64,000 bases of DNA, from contig NZ_CAJFCL010000013.1 in the NCBI RefSeq assembly GCF_904063065.1, positions 1 to 64,000 of the forward strand. The letters are read 5' to 3'. Origin of the DNA: Pseudomonas paraversuta (GTDB lineage Bacteria; Pseudomonadota; Gammaproteobacteria; Pseudomonadales; Pseudomonadaceae). The position numbers and the translations under genes are program-made. Under the pieces are notes generated by a model. The model saw only the letters and a program-made list of their open reading frames with translations, made no database searches and was not told the DNA's origin. This document shows, in pieces, positions 35,027 to 44,363 of this stretch (within the stretch, counting starts at the first letter, position 1; each line of letters starts with the position of its first letter).

Positions 35027-35734
35027 ATGATTAAGCGTATAGCTCAGACCGCAGGCTTCACCGGCTTGCTGGGCGCTTTGCTGCTCACCCTGCTGCAAAG
35101 CTTTTGGGTCGCCCCGCTGATTCTGCAGGCGGAAACCTACGAAAAACCCGCCGCCAGTGAAGTGCACGAGCACGAGCACGACGCAGGCAGCATGGCCGGC
35201 CATAGCCACGACGACGAAGCCTGGGAGCCTGAAGACGGTTGGCAGCGGGTGCTGTCGACCACCGGCGGTAATCTTGTGGTGGCGGTCGGTTTCGCCCTGA
35301 TGCTGGCTGGCCTGTATACCCTGCGCGCACCAACCCGCACCTCCCAGGGCCTGCTGTGGGGGCTGGCCGGCTATGCGGTGTTCTGCCTGGCGCCAACCCT
35401 TGGCCTGCCGCCCGAGTTGCCGGGCACTGCCGCCGCCGATTTGCTGCAACGCCAGCTCTGGTGGGTCACCACTGCCGCATCCACTGCAGTGGCCATCGCG
35501 CTGTTAGTGTTTGGCAAGCACTGGGCCCTGAAAGTGCTGGGGGTTGCGATTGTGCTGGTACCGCATATTTTTGGTGCGCCCCAGCCCCTGGTGCATTCCA
35601 GCCTGGCTCCGCAAGAGCTGGAAGCGCAGTTCAAGATCGCTTCGCAACTGACCAACTTCGCCTTCTGGCTGGCATTGGGCGTGATCAGCGCCTGGTTGTT
35701 CCGCCGCAAGCCTGAAGCTCAGTACTCGGCATGA
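35027..35734 (+). CDS. cbtA: Cobalt transporter subunit CbtA
   Basis: 235 aa with about five membrane helices. A His/Asp/Glu-rich periplasmic loop (HEHEHDAGSMAGHSHDD, about residues 49-65) after the first helix is typical of CbtA and should capture Co2+. The ATG at 35,027 was chosen (MIKRIAQTAG); a GTG 21 nt upstream would fuse odd residues onto the first helix. It overlaps cobE by 4 nt. Confidence 0.93.
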   Translation: MIKRIAQTAGFTGLLGALLLTLLQSFWVAPLILQAETYEKPAASEVHEHEHDAGSMAGHSHDDEAWEPEDGWQRVLSTTGGNLVVAVGFALMLAGLYTLRAPTRTSQGLLWGLAGYAVFCLAPTLGLPPELPGTAAADLLQRQLWWVTTAASTAVAIALLVFGKHWALKVLGVAIVLVPHIFGAPQPLVHSSLAPQELEAQFKIASQLTNFAFWLALGVISAWLFRRKPEAQYSA

Positions 35735-36144
35735 TTGCTGCCGGCACCGCGCCAATCCTGGTGATTGGCCTGGGCTGCCGTCAGGGTTGCAGTGTCGATG
35801 ACCTGCTGGCCCTGATTGAACAATCCCTGAGCCAGGCGGGAATCGCTCTGCAGGCGGTTCACGCCCTGGCCAGTATTGATCTCAAGCGTGATGAGGCGGG
35901 ACTCATCCGGTTGGCGGCGCAGTTGAATCTTGCGTATGAGGTTCTAAGCGCGCAGCAACTGGCCCCGTTTGCGCCGCAATTGAGTCAGCGGTCAGCCCGG
36001 GCGTTTGCCCTCACCGGCTGCTTTGGCGTGGCCGAAAGTGCTGCACTGGCCCTGGCCGAACAGCTGGGTGGCGCGCCGGCCAGACTGCTGATTACCCGCC
36101 AGAACTCGTCTGTGGCCACCTTTGCATTGGCCTGTGCCGGGTAA
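35731..36144 (+). CDS. cobE: Cobalamin biosynthesis protein CobE (CbiG C-terminal domain)
   Basis: 137 aa. GLGCRQGCSVDDLLALI at the start, ASIDLKRDEAGL in the middle, and GCFGVAESAAL with ITRQNSSVATFALA at the end match the CobE/CbiG-C family, which acts at the precorrin ring-contraction and deacylation stage of the aerobic pathway. Its ATGA start overlaps the cbtA stop, and cobM follows by 76 nt, so it is part of the riboswitch-controlled operon. Confidence 0.88.
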   Translation: MIAAGTAPILVIGLGCRQGCSVDDLLALIEQSLSQAGIALQAVHALASIDLKRDEAGLIRLAAQLNLAYEVLSAQQLAPFAPQLSQRSARAFALTGCFGVAESAALALAEQLGGAPARLLITRQNSSVATFALACAG

Positions 36145-36220
36145 AACCCGCGATAATCCCCTGCTTCACTATGAGCGTTGTTCACGAACAGCTCTATCCA
36201 GACCCTTTCAAGAGACTGCC

Positions 36221-36967
36221 ATGACTGTTTATTTCATCGGTGCCGGGCCCGGCGATCCAGAGTTGATTACCGTCAAGGGCCAGCGCTTGATCCGCAGCTG
36301 CCCGGTGATTATTTACGCCGGTTCACTGGTGCCGGAGGCAGTCCTTGAAGGCCATCAGGCTGAGCAAGTGATCAACAGTGCAGAGCTGCACCTTGAGCAA
36401 ATTATCAGCCTGATCAAGACCGCCGATGCCAAAGGCCAGGATGTGGCCCGCGTGCACTCGGGTGATCCGAGCCTGTATGGCGCCATTGGCGAGCAAATCC
36501 GCTGTTTGCGCGAGCTGGGCATTGCATTTGAAATCATTCCGGGGGTGACTGCCACAGCCGCCTGCGCTGCCATTTTAGGCGCAGAACTGACCCTGCCGGA
36601 CATCTCGCAGACCGTGATCCTGACCCGTTACGCGGACAAGACCCTGATGCCTGCAGGCGAAGAGCTGGAGAGCCTGGCGCAACACAAGGCGACCATGGCG
36701 ATTCATTTGGGGGTCAAGAACCTTGAGCGAATCATCGAGGAGCTACGCCCCCATTACGGCAGTGACTGCCCTGTTGCAGTCATTCACCGGGCCAGCTGGC
36801 CGGACCAGGACTGGGTGCAAGGCACCCTGGATGACATTCTGGACAAGGTCCGGGCCAAGGGCTTCAAGCGTACGGCACTGATTCTGGTGGGCCGGGTACT
36901 GGCCAGTGACAGTTTTTCCGATTCATCGCTGTACCGTGCCGGGCATGCGCATCTGTATCGTCCATAA
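36221..36967 (+). CDS. cobM: Precorrin-4 C11-methyltransferase CobM
   Basis: 248 aa tetrapyrrole methylase. The AdoMet site starts IGAGPGDPELITVKG; VHSGDPSLYGA, IPGVTATAACAA and RYADKTLMPAGEEL are characteristic of CobM/CbiF. It methylates C-11 of precorrin-4. The ATG at 36,221 gives the expected MTVYFIGAGPG start; the longer frame from 36,122 overlaps cobE without homology. Confidence 0.95.
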   Translation: MTVYFIGAGPGDPELITVKGQRLIRSCPVIIYAGSLVPEAVLEGHQAEQVINSAELHLEQIISLIKTADAKGQDVARVHSGDPSLYGAIGEQIRCLRELGIAFEIIPGVTATAACAAILGAELTLPDISQTVILTRYADKTLMPAGEELESLAQHKATMAIHLGVKNLERIIEELRPHYGSDCPVAVIHRASWPDQDWVQGTLDDILDKVRAKGFKRTALILVGRVLASDSFSDSSLYRAGHAHLYRP

Positions 36968-36994
36968 GTACCTGGCTGCCACAGATTCCGGACA

Positions 36995-37027
36995 TAAAAA
37001 AACGGTGCTCACGGGGCACCGTTTTTT
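36995..37027. terminator. Bidirectional terminator between cobM and nfuA
   Basis: An A-run, AACGGTGC (37,001-37,008), a short loop and GCACCGTT (37,016-37,023) ending in a T-run form a symmetric hairpin that can end transcription from both convergent genes. Confidence 0.9.
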
Positions 37028-37063
37028 CATCAGCTACGCAGCGTACACCCTGTTACCGATGAC

Positions 37064-37648
37064 TCAGTAGTAGGCGTTTTCTTTCTGCGAGTGGTCGGTC
37101 ACATCACGTACGCCTTTGAGCTCGGGCACTCGCTCCAGCAGCGTGCGCTCGATGCCTTCACGCAGGGTGACGTCAGCCTGGCCGCAGCCCTGGCAACCGC
37201 CACCGAACTTGAGAACCGCAATACCGTCTTCAACCACTTCAATCAGGCTGACCTGACCGCCGTGGCTGGCCAGACCGGGATTGATCTCGGTCTGCAGGTA
37301 GTAGTTGATACGCTCGTTGATCGGGCTATCGGCGTTAACTGTTGGCACCTTGGCGTTTGGCGCCTTGATGGTCAGCTGGCCGCCCATGCGATCGGTGGCG
37401 TAGTCCACCACGGCATCGTCAAGAAACGGTTCGCTGACCGAGTCAATCCAGGCCGTGAAGGTTTTCAGGCCCAGTGCGGTATCTTCGGGTTTCACTTCAT
37501 TGGGCTTGCAGTAGGCAATGCAGGTTTCAGCGTACTGGGTGCCGGGCTGGGTGATGAAGACGCGGATGCCGATACCCGGGGTGTTCTGCTTGGATAGCAG
37601 ATCAGCCAGGTAATCGTGGGCGGCGTCGGTAATCGTTATGGCGCTCAT
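37064..37648 (-). CDS. nfuA: Fe-S cluster carrier NfuA
   Basis: 194 aa. An N-terminal A-type-like (degenerate IscA) domain is followed by the Nfu domain with the cluster-ligating CxxC in KFGGGCQGCGQADVT. It delivers 4Fe-4S clusters and protects them during oxidative stress or iron starvation. The ATG at 37,648 (MSAITITDAAHDYL) follows a GAGGAG Shine-Dalgarno. Confidence 0.95.
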   Translation of the reverse strand: MSAITITDAAHDYLADLLSKQNTPGIGIRVFITQPGTQYAETCIAYCKPNEVKPEDTALGLKTFTAWIDSVSEPFLDDAVVDYATDRMGGQLTIKAPNAKVPTVNADSPINERINYYLQTEINPGLASHGGQVSLIEVVEDGIAVLKFGGGCQGCGQADVTLREGIERTLLERVPELKGVRDVTDHSQKENAYY

Positions 37649-37759
37649 GGAATCTCCTCGCAGACATGTGGGGCAGTTTACGCCAATCGGCGCGCCTGAC
37701 AAAGTCCTAGTATTTTTGTCAGGAAAGCAGCCCCGTCCAGTTCAAAATAATCGGTACGA

Positions 37760-40057
37760 CTACAGGTTCTCGTAACGGTTCATATCCAGCACGCCCGCCT
37801 CTACCGGGTCGGTTTCATTGATGTACTGGCCAATATCGTGGAAGTAATGCCAGAACTGCGGATTGCTGCGACGTATCCCCCAGCGCTCGACAATGGTGTC
37901 GAAGGTCGACTGATCCTTGCATTGCTCCATCGCCTTGACAAAGGCTGGCACCTCATCTGCCGGGATGTTGAACATAAAGTTCGGATAGCTGCTGAGTACC
38001 CCGGGGTAAATGGTCAGGGTATCCAGGCCCGGTTGCAGCCGGTATTCCTCACCGAGCATGAACGCCACGTTGGTGTGCGCGCGGTTGCGCAGCATGCTGT
38101 ACATCTCGCGCTTGCCGTCGGCGCCCTCGATACGCAGCATGGTGGCTTCGGGCAACTGGTTGATCACCGCCAGCCCCGCTGCAGGACGTGAGGTCAAACT
38201 GCTCAGGGATTGCTCTGCGTACTGGAACTCCCGGGCGATGCCGGGCCGTGAGCAGTACGCCCCGGTGCAGCGGTTGATCGGGTCTGGCCGCGCATTGAGG
38301 GTGCCTGTGCGCTCGATCAATTTGAGCGCGAAATCGCGCTTGGGGTCGACCGGGTCCAGCTTGATGCCCGTCGGGGTGTCGGCATCGATTTTTTGATAGT
38401 CGAGCCACATCTTCAGCTTGCCGCTGTTCTGGTACCAGTCACTCAAGATGCCCGCCCGGGAATCGGCCGGCATCAAACGCAGGAAGTTGACCTCGGCACC
38501 ATTGCGGATGAGGTCGAAGTACAAACGCGTCTGCGCCTGATGGGAGACGTTGCCGAACACATCGAAGTTGACTGCCAGCTGGTAGTAGGTGCGCTCCAGC
38601 AACGGGTAGTCGAACAACCACAGGGTTTGCGGCACGTCACCGATCAGGCCCTTGCTCACGCTGGCGCTGTCAAAGTGCCGGAAAATGGTCAGCAACGCGT
38701 TGTCGTTGCCCGCCCACAGGGTCGACCAGCTGGGCGGCGTCATTTCGGCATAGGCTTGTTGGCGCAACTTCTCATAGTCGTTGCGCTTGTCGCGATAGTT
38801 GTGCCACAGCGAGATCACACTGCCCACATCATCGATTTGCCCCGGCATCGCCAGCAACGGCGTGGCCTTGCCCCGATAAGCGGCATCGGTGACATAGCGA
38901 TCGTGGGCAGGCTCCTGGAACACGGTCCAGAAGTTGTCGCGAATCACGTCCGTGGCAATTTGCCCACGGCACACCGGGCCGCGGATAAAGGTGCGCACGA
39001 AATATTCCGAGTTATCGAGCATGAACTGGTAACGCGCAACTGCCGGAATGGCCTCGAAGGTTTCAAACGGATTGGCCCGGCCGCGCGGCCCGTAACCCGG
39101 CAATGAGGTGGCGTGCCAGTCACCGCTGTAGAACAGCTGCTTGACCCGTGCCAGCTTGTGCGCGCCCATCGGGTAGGTGATGTGGGTCTTGTGCACGATC
39201 ACGCCCTGGACCGGCATCAAGCGATAGAAAAACTCGGTGCCCGGATCGTCATTCGGCCGGCGTGTGGCAATCAGGTCAACCGGCACGCCGCTGGGCGTAC
39301 GCGAGCGCACCCATTGAAAGTAATGCCCCGGCACACCGTTATCGAAATAGGCGTGGGCCAAAAACAAATGCTCATACAACCAGCGCGCGACCAGGGCTTC
39401 AGTTGAACCCGGGCGATTGAGCAACTCTTCCCATTCGGCGATCTGTTGCGCTTCCTCGACGCTCGGCCGGATTGCGTTTTGATCCACCGGCGCACCCTGG
39501 GCTAGCCAGGTTTGCACGGTTTGATATTGCTGATCGGTAAGCCCGGTCACAGCCAACGGCATCCCTTCCCTGGGGTGCTTTTGCGCATAGGCATTGAACT
39601 CCCCTGGGGCCGGGCAGGCGTTTTGACGGTTCAGGCCCAGCACAATCTCTTCAGGCAACTTGGCATTGGGGGTCAGCGGTGCGCTGTGGCCCAGTTCCAG
39701 CATCCGCGCCATTAGGGCTGCTTGCGCGCCCTGGGCATCGAGAACCGAGTAAAAGCCCTTGTTGCGCCATTCAATAGGGCCACTGGCATCGTAGAAGATC
39801 CGGGTCGGGGCTACGGCGGTGGTTCTGTCGCCCTGGTACACCGGGACTTTGCTTGCTCCGCGGGTCGAGCCTTCGGCGCTGCCAAGGTTCAGCTGGCAGG
39901 CGGCATCGTTGCAGGCGTGACAGGCAACGCATTTCTCAGTGAGGATCGGCTGTATGTCCCGGGTATAGGAAATAGCCGGACTTACCAGCGGGGTTTGTCC
40001 CAGCGCTGTACTGCACACCACCAGCGTCACGGCGCTGGCGAGTAGACGAAAAAACAT
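37760..40057 (-). CDS. cti: Fatty acid cis/trans isomerase Cti
   Basis: 765 aa. A signal peptide (FFRLLASAVTLVVCSTALGQ) directs it to the periplasm, and a cytochrome c-type haem motif CVACH follows near residue 45. The rest matches the Cti family (long domain with FYRLMPVQGVIVHKTHITYP and SGDWHATSLPGYG). It isomerises cis to trans unsaturated fatty acids in membrane lipids during solvent, heat or osmotic stress. The ATG at 40,057 starts at the signal peptide. It is divergent from metH, as in other pseudomonads. Confidence 0.95.
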   Translation of the reverse strand: MFFRLLASAVTLVVCSTALGQTPLVSPAISYTRDIQPILTEKCVACHACNDAACQLNLGSAEGSTRGASKVPVYQGDRTTAVAPTRIFYDASGPIEWRNKGFYSVLDAQGAQAALMARMLELGHSAPLTPNAKLPEEIVLGLNRQNACPAPGEFNAYAQKHPREGMPLAVTGLTDQQYQTVQTWLAQGAPVDQNAIRPSVEEAQQIAEWEELLNRPGSTEALVARWLYEHLFLAHAYFDNGVPGHYFQWVRSRTPSGVPVDLIATRRPNDDPGTEFFYRLMPVQGVIVHKTHITYPMGAHKLARVKQLFYSGDWHATSLPGYGPRGRANPFETFEAIPAVARYQFMLDNSEYFVRTFIRGPVCRGQIATDVIRDNFWTVFQEPAHDRYVTDAAYRGKATPLLAMPGQIDDVGSVISLWHNYRDKRNDYEKLRQQAYAEMTPPSWSTLWAGNDNALLTIFRHFDSASVSKGLIGDVPQTLWLFDYPLLERTYYQLAVNFDVFGNVSHQAQTRLYFDLIRNGAEVNFLRLMPADSRAGILSDWYQNSGKLKMWLDYQKIDADTPTGIKLDPVDPKRDFALKLIERTGTLNARPDPINRCTGAYCSRPGIAREFQYAEQSLSSLTSRPAAGLAVINQLPEATMLRIEGADGKREMYSMLRNRAHTNVAFMLGEEYRLQPGLDTLTIYPGVLSSYPNFMFNIPADEVPAFVKAMEQCKDQSTFDTIVERWGIRRSNPQFWHYFHDIGQYINETDPVEAGVLDMNRYENL

Positions 40058-40118
40058 GTGCCATTGTCCTGATATCAATAGATGTCGCAATTCTACCCAT
40101 GGAACACCCGCACCAACA

Positions 40119-40131
40119 TGAATCAAATTCA
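40119..40131. promoter_or_regulatory. MetR-like box TGAA-N5-TTCA in the cti-metH intergenic region
   Basis: TGAATCAAATTCA matches the MetR consensus exactly and is embedded in a longer perfect palindrome, ACATGAAT-CAA-ATTCATGT (40,116-40,134). It lies 79 bp before the metH ATG; a TATGAT-type -10 is seen at 40,170. Confidence 0.65.
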
Positions 40132-40210
40132 TGTAAATTAGCGAACGCTCAAATCCCACGCAGGTTTGTTATGATTTCGCATCTTTTGCATGGCTCTTAC
40201 AGGTAGTCCT

Positions 40211-43200
40211 ATGTCTGACCGCAGCGCTCGTCTCCAAGCACTTCAGCAAGCCCTCAAAGAGCGCATTCTGATTCTCGATGGCGGCATGGGCACTATGATC
40301 CAAAGCTACCGCCTAGAGGAACACGACTATCGTGGCACACGCTTCGCCGACTGGCCGAGTGATGTCAAAGGCAACAACGACCTTTTGATCCTCAGCCGCC
40401 CCGATGTGATCGGGGCCATTGAGAAGGCGTATCTGGATGCCGGTGCCGATATTCTCGAAACCAACACCTTCAACGCCACCCAGGTATCCCAGGCCGACTA
40501 CGGCATGCAGGCCCTGGCCTACGAGCTGAACGTAGAAGGCGCACGTCTGGCGCGCAAAGTCGCCGACGCCAAAACCCTGGAAACCCCGGACAAGCCACGT
40601 TTTGTCGCGGGCGTGCTCGGCCCTACCAGCCGTACCTGTTCCCTGTCGCCGGACGTGAACAACCCCGGCTATCGCAACGTGACCTTCGATGAACTGGTGG
40701 AAAACTACACCGAGGCCACCAAAGGCCTGATCGAAGGCGGTGCCGACCTGATCCTGATCGAGACCATTTTCGACACCCTCAACGCCAAAGCCGCGATCTT
40801 TGCCGTGCAGGGCGTGTTTGAAGAGCTGGGTGTCGAACTGCCGATCATGATTTCCGGCACCATCACCGATGCTTCCGGGCGTACCCTGTCCGGCCAGACC
40901 ACCGAGGCATTCTGGAACTCCATCAGCCATGCCAAGCCGATTTCGGTCGGTTTGAACTGCGCCCTGGGTGCCCGTGAGTTGCGCCCGTATCTCGAAGAGC
41001 TGTCGAACAAGGCCGACACCTATGTTTCCGCTCACCCCAACGCAGGCCTGCCCAACGAGTTCGGTGAATACGACGAACTGCCGGCCGAAACCGCCAAGGT
41101 CATTGAAGAGTTTGCCCAGAGCGGCTTTCTGAACATTGTCGGTGGCTGCTGCGGTACCACCCCGGGCCATATCGAAGCCATCGCCAAAGCCGTGGCCGGT
41201 TACGCCCCGCGCCAGATCCCGGACATTCCCAAAGCCTGCCGCCTCTCGGGTCTTGAGCCCTTCACCATCGATCGCAGCTCGCTGTTCGTCAACGTCGGCG
41301 AACGTACCAACATCACCGGCTCTGCGCGCTTCGCCCGACTGATCCGTGAAGACAACTACACCGAAGCCCTGGAAGTGGCGCTGCAGCAGGTTGAAGCCGG
41401 TGCGCAAATCATCGACATCAACATGGACGAGGGCATGCTGGACTCGAAGAAGGCGATGGTGACCTTCCTCAACCTGATTGCCGGTGAACCGGATATCTCC
41501 CGGGTGCCGATCATGATCGACTCCTCCAAGTGGGAAGTCATCGAAGCGGGCCTCAAGTGCATTCAGGGCAAGGGCATCGTCAACTCCATCAGCATGAAAG
41601 AAGGCGTGGAGCAGTTCATCCATCACGCCAAACTGTGCAAACGCTACGGCGCCGCCGTGGTGGTGATGGCGTTTGACGAAGCCGGCCAGGCCGACACCGA
41701 AGCGCGCAAAAAAGAAATCTGCAAACGCTCCTACGACATCCTGGTCAATGAAGTCGGCTTCCCGCCACAAGACATCATTTTCGACCCGAACATCTTTGCC
41801 GTGGCCACCGGTATCGAAGAACACAACAACTACGCTGTGGACTTTATCAACGCCTGTGCCTACATCCGCGACGAGCTGCCGTATGCACTGACTTCCGGCG
41901 GTGTGTCCAACGTGTCCTTCTCGTTCCGCGGCAACAACCCGGTGCGTGAAGCCATCCACTCGGTGTTTTTGCTGTATGCGATCCGCAACGGCCTGACCAT
42001 GGGTATCGTCAACGCCGGACAGCTGGAGATCTACGACCAGATCCCGGCTGAATTGCGCGACGCCGTGGAAGACGTGGTGCTCAACCGCACCCCGGACGGC
42101 ACCGACAACCTGCTGGCCATTGCCGACAAGTACAAGGGCGACGGCAGCGTCAAAGAGGCCGAAACCGAAGAGTGGCGTGGCTGGGAAGTCAACAAGCGTC
42201 TTGAGCACGCGCTGGTCAAGGGCATCACCACCCATATCGTCGAAGACACCGAGGAGTCGCGCCAGTCGTTCAAGCGTCCGATCGAAGTCATCGAAGGGCC
42301 GCTGATGTCCGGCATGAATATCGTTGGCGATCTGTTTGGCGCCGGCAAAATGTTCCTGCCCCAGGTGGTGAAATCCGCCCGCGTGATGAAACAGGCGGTG
42401 GCGCACCTGATTCCCTTTATTGAACTGGAAAAGGGCGACAAACCGGAAGCCAAGGGCAAGATCCTGATGGCCACGGTTAAAGGCGACGTGCACGACATCG
42501 GCAAGAATATCGTCGGCGTGGTGCTGGGCTGTAATGGCTACGACATCGTTGACCTCGGGGTGATGGTGCCGGCAGAGAAAATCCTGCAGGTGGCCAAGGA
42601 GCAGAAATGCGACATCATCGGCCTGTCGGGCCTGATTACACCGTCGCTGGATGAAATGGTCCACGTGGCCCGTGAGATGCAGCGCCAGGACTTCCATCTG
42701 CCGCTGATGATTGGCGGCGCGACCACCTCCAAGGCTCACACGGCGGTCAAGATCGAGCCCAAGTATCAGAATGATGCGGTGATTTACGTCACCGACGCCT
42801 CCCGCGCCGTAGGTGTCGCGACACAGTTGCTGTCCAAGGAACTGAAGCCCGGTTTCGTTGAGAAAACCCGCCTCGAATACATTGAAGTGCGTGAACGCAC
42901 CGCGAACCGCAGCGCCCGTACCGAGCGCCTGAGCTACCCCGCTGCAATTGCCAAGAAGCCACAGTTCGACTGGAGCGACTACCAGCCGGTCAAGCCGACG
43001 TTTACCGGGGCCAAGGTGCTGGACAACATCGACCTCAAAGTGCTGGCCGAATACATCGACTGGACGCCGTTCTTTATTTCCTGGGATCTGGCAGGCAAGT
43101 TCCCGCGCATCCTGACCGACGAAGTGGTCGGCGAAGCGGCCACCGCGCTGTATGCCGACGCTCAGGAAATGCTGGCCAAGTTGATCGATGAAAAGCTGAT

Positions 43201-43921
43201 CAGCGCCCGTGCGGTGTTTGGTTTCTGGCCGGCCAACCAGGTCAACGATGATGATCTGGAGCTCTACGGCGACGATGGCCAGCCATTGGCAAAACTGCAT
43301 CACCTGCGCCAGCAAATCATCAAGACCGACGGCAAGCCGAACTTCTCGCTGGCCGACTTTGTCGCGCCCAAAGACAGCGGCGTCACCGATTACGTGGGGG
43401 GCTTCATCACCACCGCCGGTATTGGTGCCGAAGAAGTGGCCAAGGCCTATCAGGATGCGGGCGACGATTACAACTCGATCATGGTCAAGGCCCTGGCTGA
43501 CCGTCTGGCCGAAGCCTGCGCCGAATGGCTGCACCAGCAGGTACGGACCAAATACTGGGGGTATGCCAAGGACGAACAACTGGCCAATGACGAACTGATC
43601 AAGGAGCAGTACAGCGGTATCCGCCCTGCCCCGGGCTATCCGGCCTGCCCTGATCACACAGAAAAAGGCACCCTGTTCGCCCTGCTGGACCCTGAAGCAC
43701 AAGAGATGCGCGCAGGCCAGAGCGGTGTATTCCTGACCGAGCACTACGCCATGTTCCCGGCGGCGGCGGTCAGCGGCTGGTACTTTGCTCACCCGCAGGC
43801 GCAGTACTTTGCCGTGGGCAAGGTCGACAAGGACCAGATTGAAAGCTACACGGCGCGTAAAGGTCAGGACCTGAGCGTGACGGAGCGCTGGCTGGCGCCG
43901 AACCTGGGCTACGACAACTAA
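40211..43921 (+). CDS. metH: Cobalamin-dependent methionine synthase MetH
   Basis: 1,236 aa with four modules. The homocysteine-binding barrel has its zinc cysteines in GLNCALGA and GGCCGTTPGH. The pterin domain has FVNVGERTNITGSARF. The B12 cap and Rossmann domain carry the lower-ligand motif DVHDIGKN at about residue 759. The reactivation domain has RPAPGYPACPDHTEK for AdoMet binding. It transfers a methyl group from methyl-tetrahydrofolate to homocysteine. The ATG at 40,211 was chosen over 40,190. Dependence on B12 ties it to the cobalt and cobalamin genes 4 kb upstream. Confidence 0.97.
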   Translation: MSDRSARLQALQQALKERILILDGGMGTMIQSYRLEEHDYRGTRFADWPSDVKGNNDLLILSRPDVIGAIEKAYLDAGADILETNTFNATQVSQADYGMQALAYELNVEGARLARKVADAKTLETPDKPRFVAGVLGPTSRTCSLSPDVNNPGYRNVTFDELVENYTEATKGLIEGGADLILIETIFDTLNAKAAIFAVQGVFEELGVELPIMISGTITDASGRTLSGQTTEAFWNSISHAKPISVGLNCALGARELRPYLEELSNKADTYVSAHPNAGLPNEFGEYDELPAETAKVIEEFAQSGFLNIVGGCCGTTPGHIEAIAKAVAGYAPRQIPDIPKACRLSGLEPFTIDRSSLFVNVGERTNITGSARFARLIREDNYTEALEVALQQVEAGAQIIDINMDEGMLDSKKAMVTFLNLIAGEPDISRVPIMIDSSKWEVIEAGLKCIQGKGIVNSISMKEGVEQFIHHAKLCKRYGAAVVVMAFDEAGQADTEARKKEICKRSYDILVNEVGFPPQDIIFDPNIFAVATGIEEHNNYAVDFINACAYIRDELPYALTSGGVSNVSFSFRGNNPVREAIHSVFLLYAIRNGLTMGIVNAGQLEIYDQIPAELRDAVEDVVLNRTPDGTDNLLAIADKYKGDGSVKEAETEEWRGWEVNKRLEHALVKGITTHIVEDTEESRQSFKRPIEVIEGPLMSGMNIVGDLFGAGKMFLPQVVKSARVMKQAVAHLIPFIELEKGDKPEAKGKILMATVKGDVHDIGKNIVGVVLGCNGYDIVDLGVMVPAEKILQVAKEQKCDIIGLSGLITPSLDEMVHVAREMQRQDFHLPLMIGGATTSKAHTAVKIEPKYQNDAVIYVTDASRAVGVATQLLSKELKPGFVEKTRLEYIEVRERTANRSARTERLSYPAAIAKKPQFDWSDYQPVKPTFTGAKVLDNIDLKVLAEYIDWTPFFISWDLAGKFPRILTDEVVGEAATALYADAQEMLAKLIDEKLISARAVFGFWPANQVNDDDLELYGDDGQPLAKLHHLRQQIIKTDGKPNFSLADFVAPKDSGVTDYVGGFITTAGIGAEEVAKAYQDAGDDYNSIMVKALADRLAEACAEWLHQQVRTKYWGYAKDEQLANDELIKEQYSGIRPAPGYPACPDHTEKGTLFALLDPEAQEMRAGQSGVFLTEHYAMFPAAAVSGWYFAHPQAQYFAVGKVDKDQIESYTARKGQDLSVTERWLAPNLGYDN

Positions 43922-43935
43922 ACAACCTCTGCCTC

Positions 43936-43970
43936 TACAGGAGCGAGCCGTTAAAGCTCGCTCCTGCAGT
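43936..43970. repeat. Short REP hairpin after metH
   Basis: CTACAGGAGCGAGC faces GCTCGCTCCTGCAG across a TTAAA-type loop. It may act as the metH 3'-end hairpin. Confidence 0.75.
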
Positions 43971-44030
43971 CAAGTGGTATGCATCCCTTGAACTATGCTG
44001 TGTTCACAGCAACTCAATAGTGGGGGATAT

Positions 44031-44249
44031 ATGGACGATCCAGCCAACAACAAGCCGCCTACCTTATGGCAAGTGTTGCACAGCGTATTGGCTGCAGCCT
44101 TTGGCGTGCAAAGCGCAAAAAACCGCTCTCGCGATTTCACCCACGGCAAACCCGCTCAGTTTCTGATCCTGGGCCTGCTGTTTACCCTGTGTTTTGCGCT
44201 CACCCTGTTCGGCATCGTCAAGCTGGTGCTGTATCTGGCCGGGGTTTGA
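44031..44249 (+). CDS. DUF2970 family small membrane protein
   Basis: 72 aa. A cytosolic N-terminus (PPTLWQVLHSVLAAAFGVQS, then KNRSRDFTHGKP) leads into a single C-terminal membrane helix (FLILGLLFTLCFALTLFGIV). The pattern LWQVLxSVLAAxFGVQS...DF is the DUF2970 signature. The ATG at 44,031 lies behind GGGGGAT. Function unknown. It converges with the 37-aa gene at 44,250 with no gap. Confidence 0.8.
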   Translation: MDDPANNKPPTLWQVLHSVLAAAFGVQSAKNRSRDFTHGKPAQFLILGLLFTLCFALTLFGIVKLVLYLAGV

Positions 44250-44363
44250 TTACTGGTGACTCACCCAGAAGACGGCCGTTGAGACCACCAGGATGACAAG
44301 AAAGAAAATGGCCCATGCATCGACCTTGCTGTCGCTTTTACGCACTTTGACTGGAGTACTCAT
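44250..44363 (-). CDS. 37-aa single-helix membrane peptide
   Basis: The frame reads MSTPVKVRKSDSKVDAWAIF, continuing FLVILVVSTAVFWVSHQ, then stops. A positively charged N-terminus precedes one hydrophobic helix of about 20 residues, ending in a short periplasmic tail. An AAAAGGCG Shine-Dalgarno lies at good distance before the ATG at 44,363. The stop codon touches that of the convergent DUF2970 gene. I recall similar small proteins in other Pseudomonas next to metH, but function is unknown. Confidence 0.75.
   Translation of the reverse strand: MSTPVKVRKSDSKVDAWAIFFLVILVVSTAVFWVSHQ

Noticed and set aside
40313..43792. A 1,159-codon open frame on the minus strand inside metH
   Set aside because: It is antisense to a complete metH with all motifs. 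Its translation is low-complexity, rich in His, Gly and Val, as expected from the complement of GC-biased codons.
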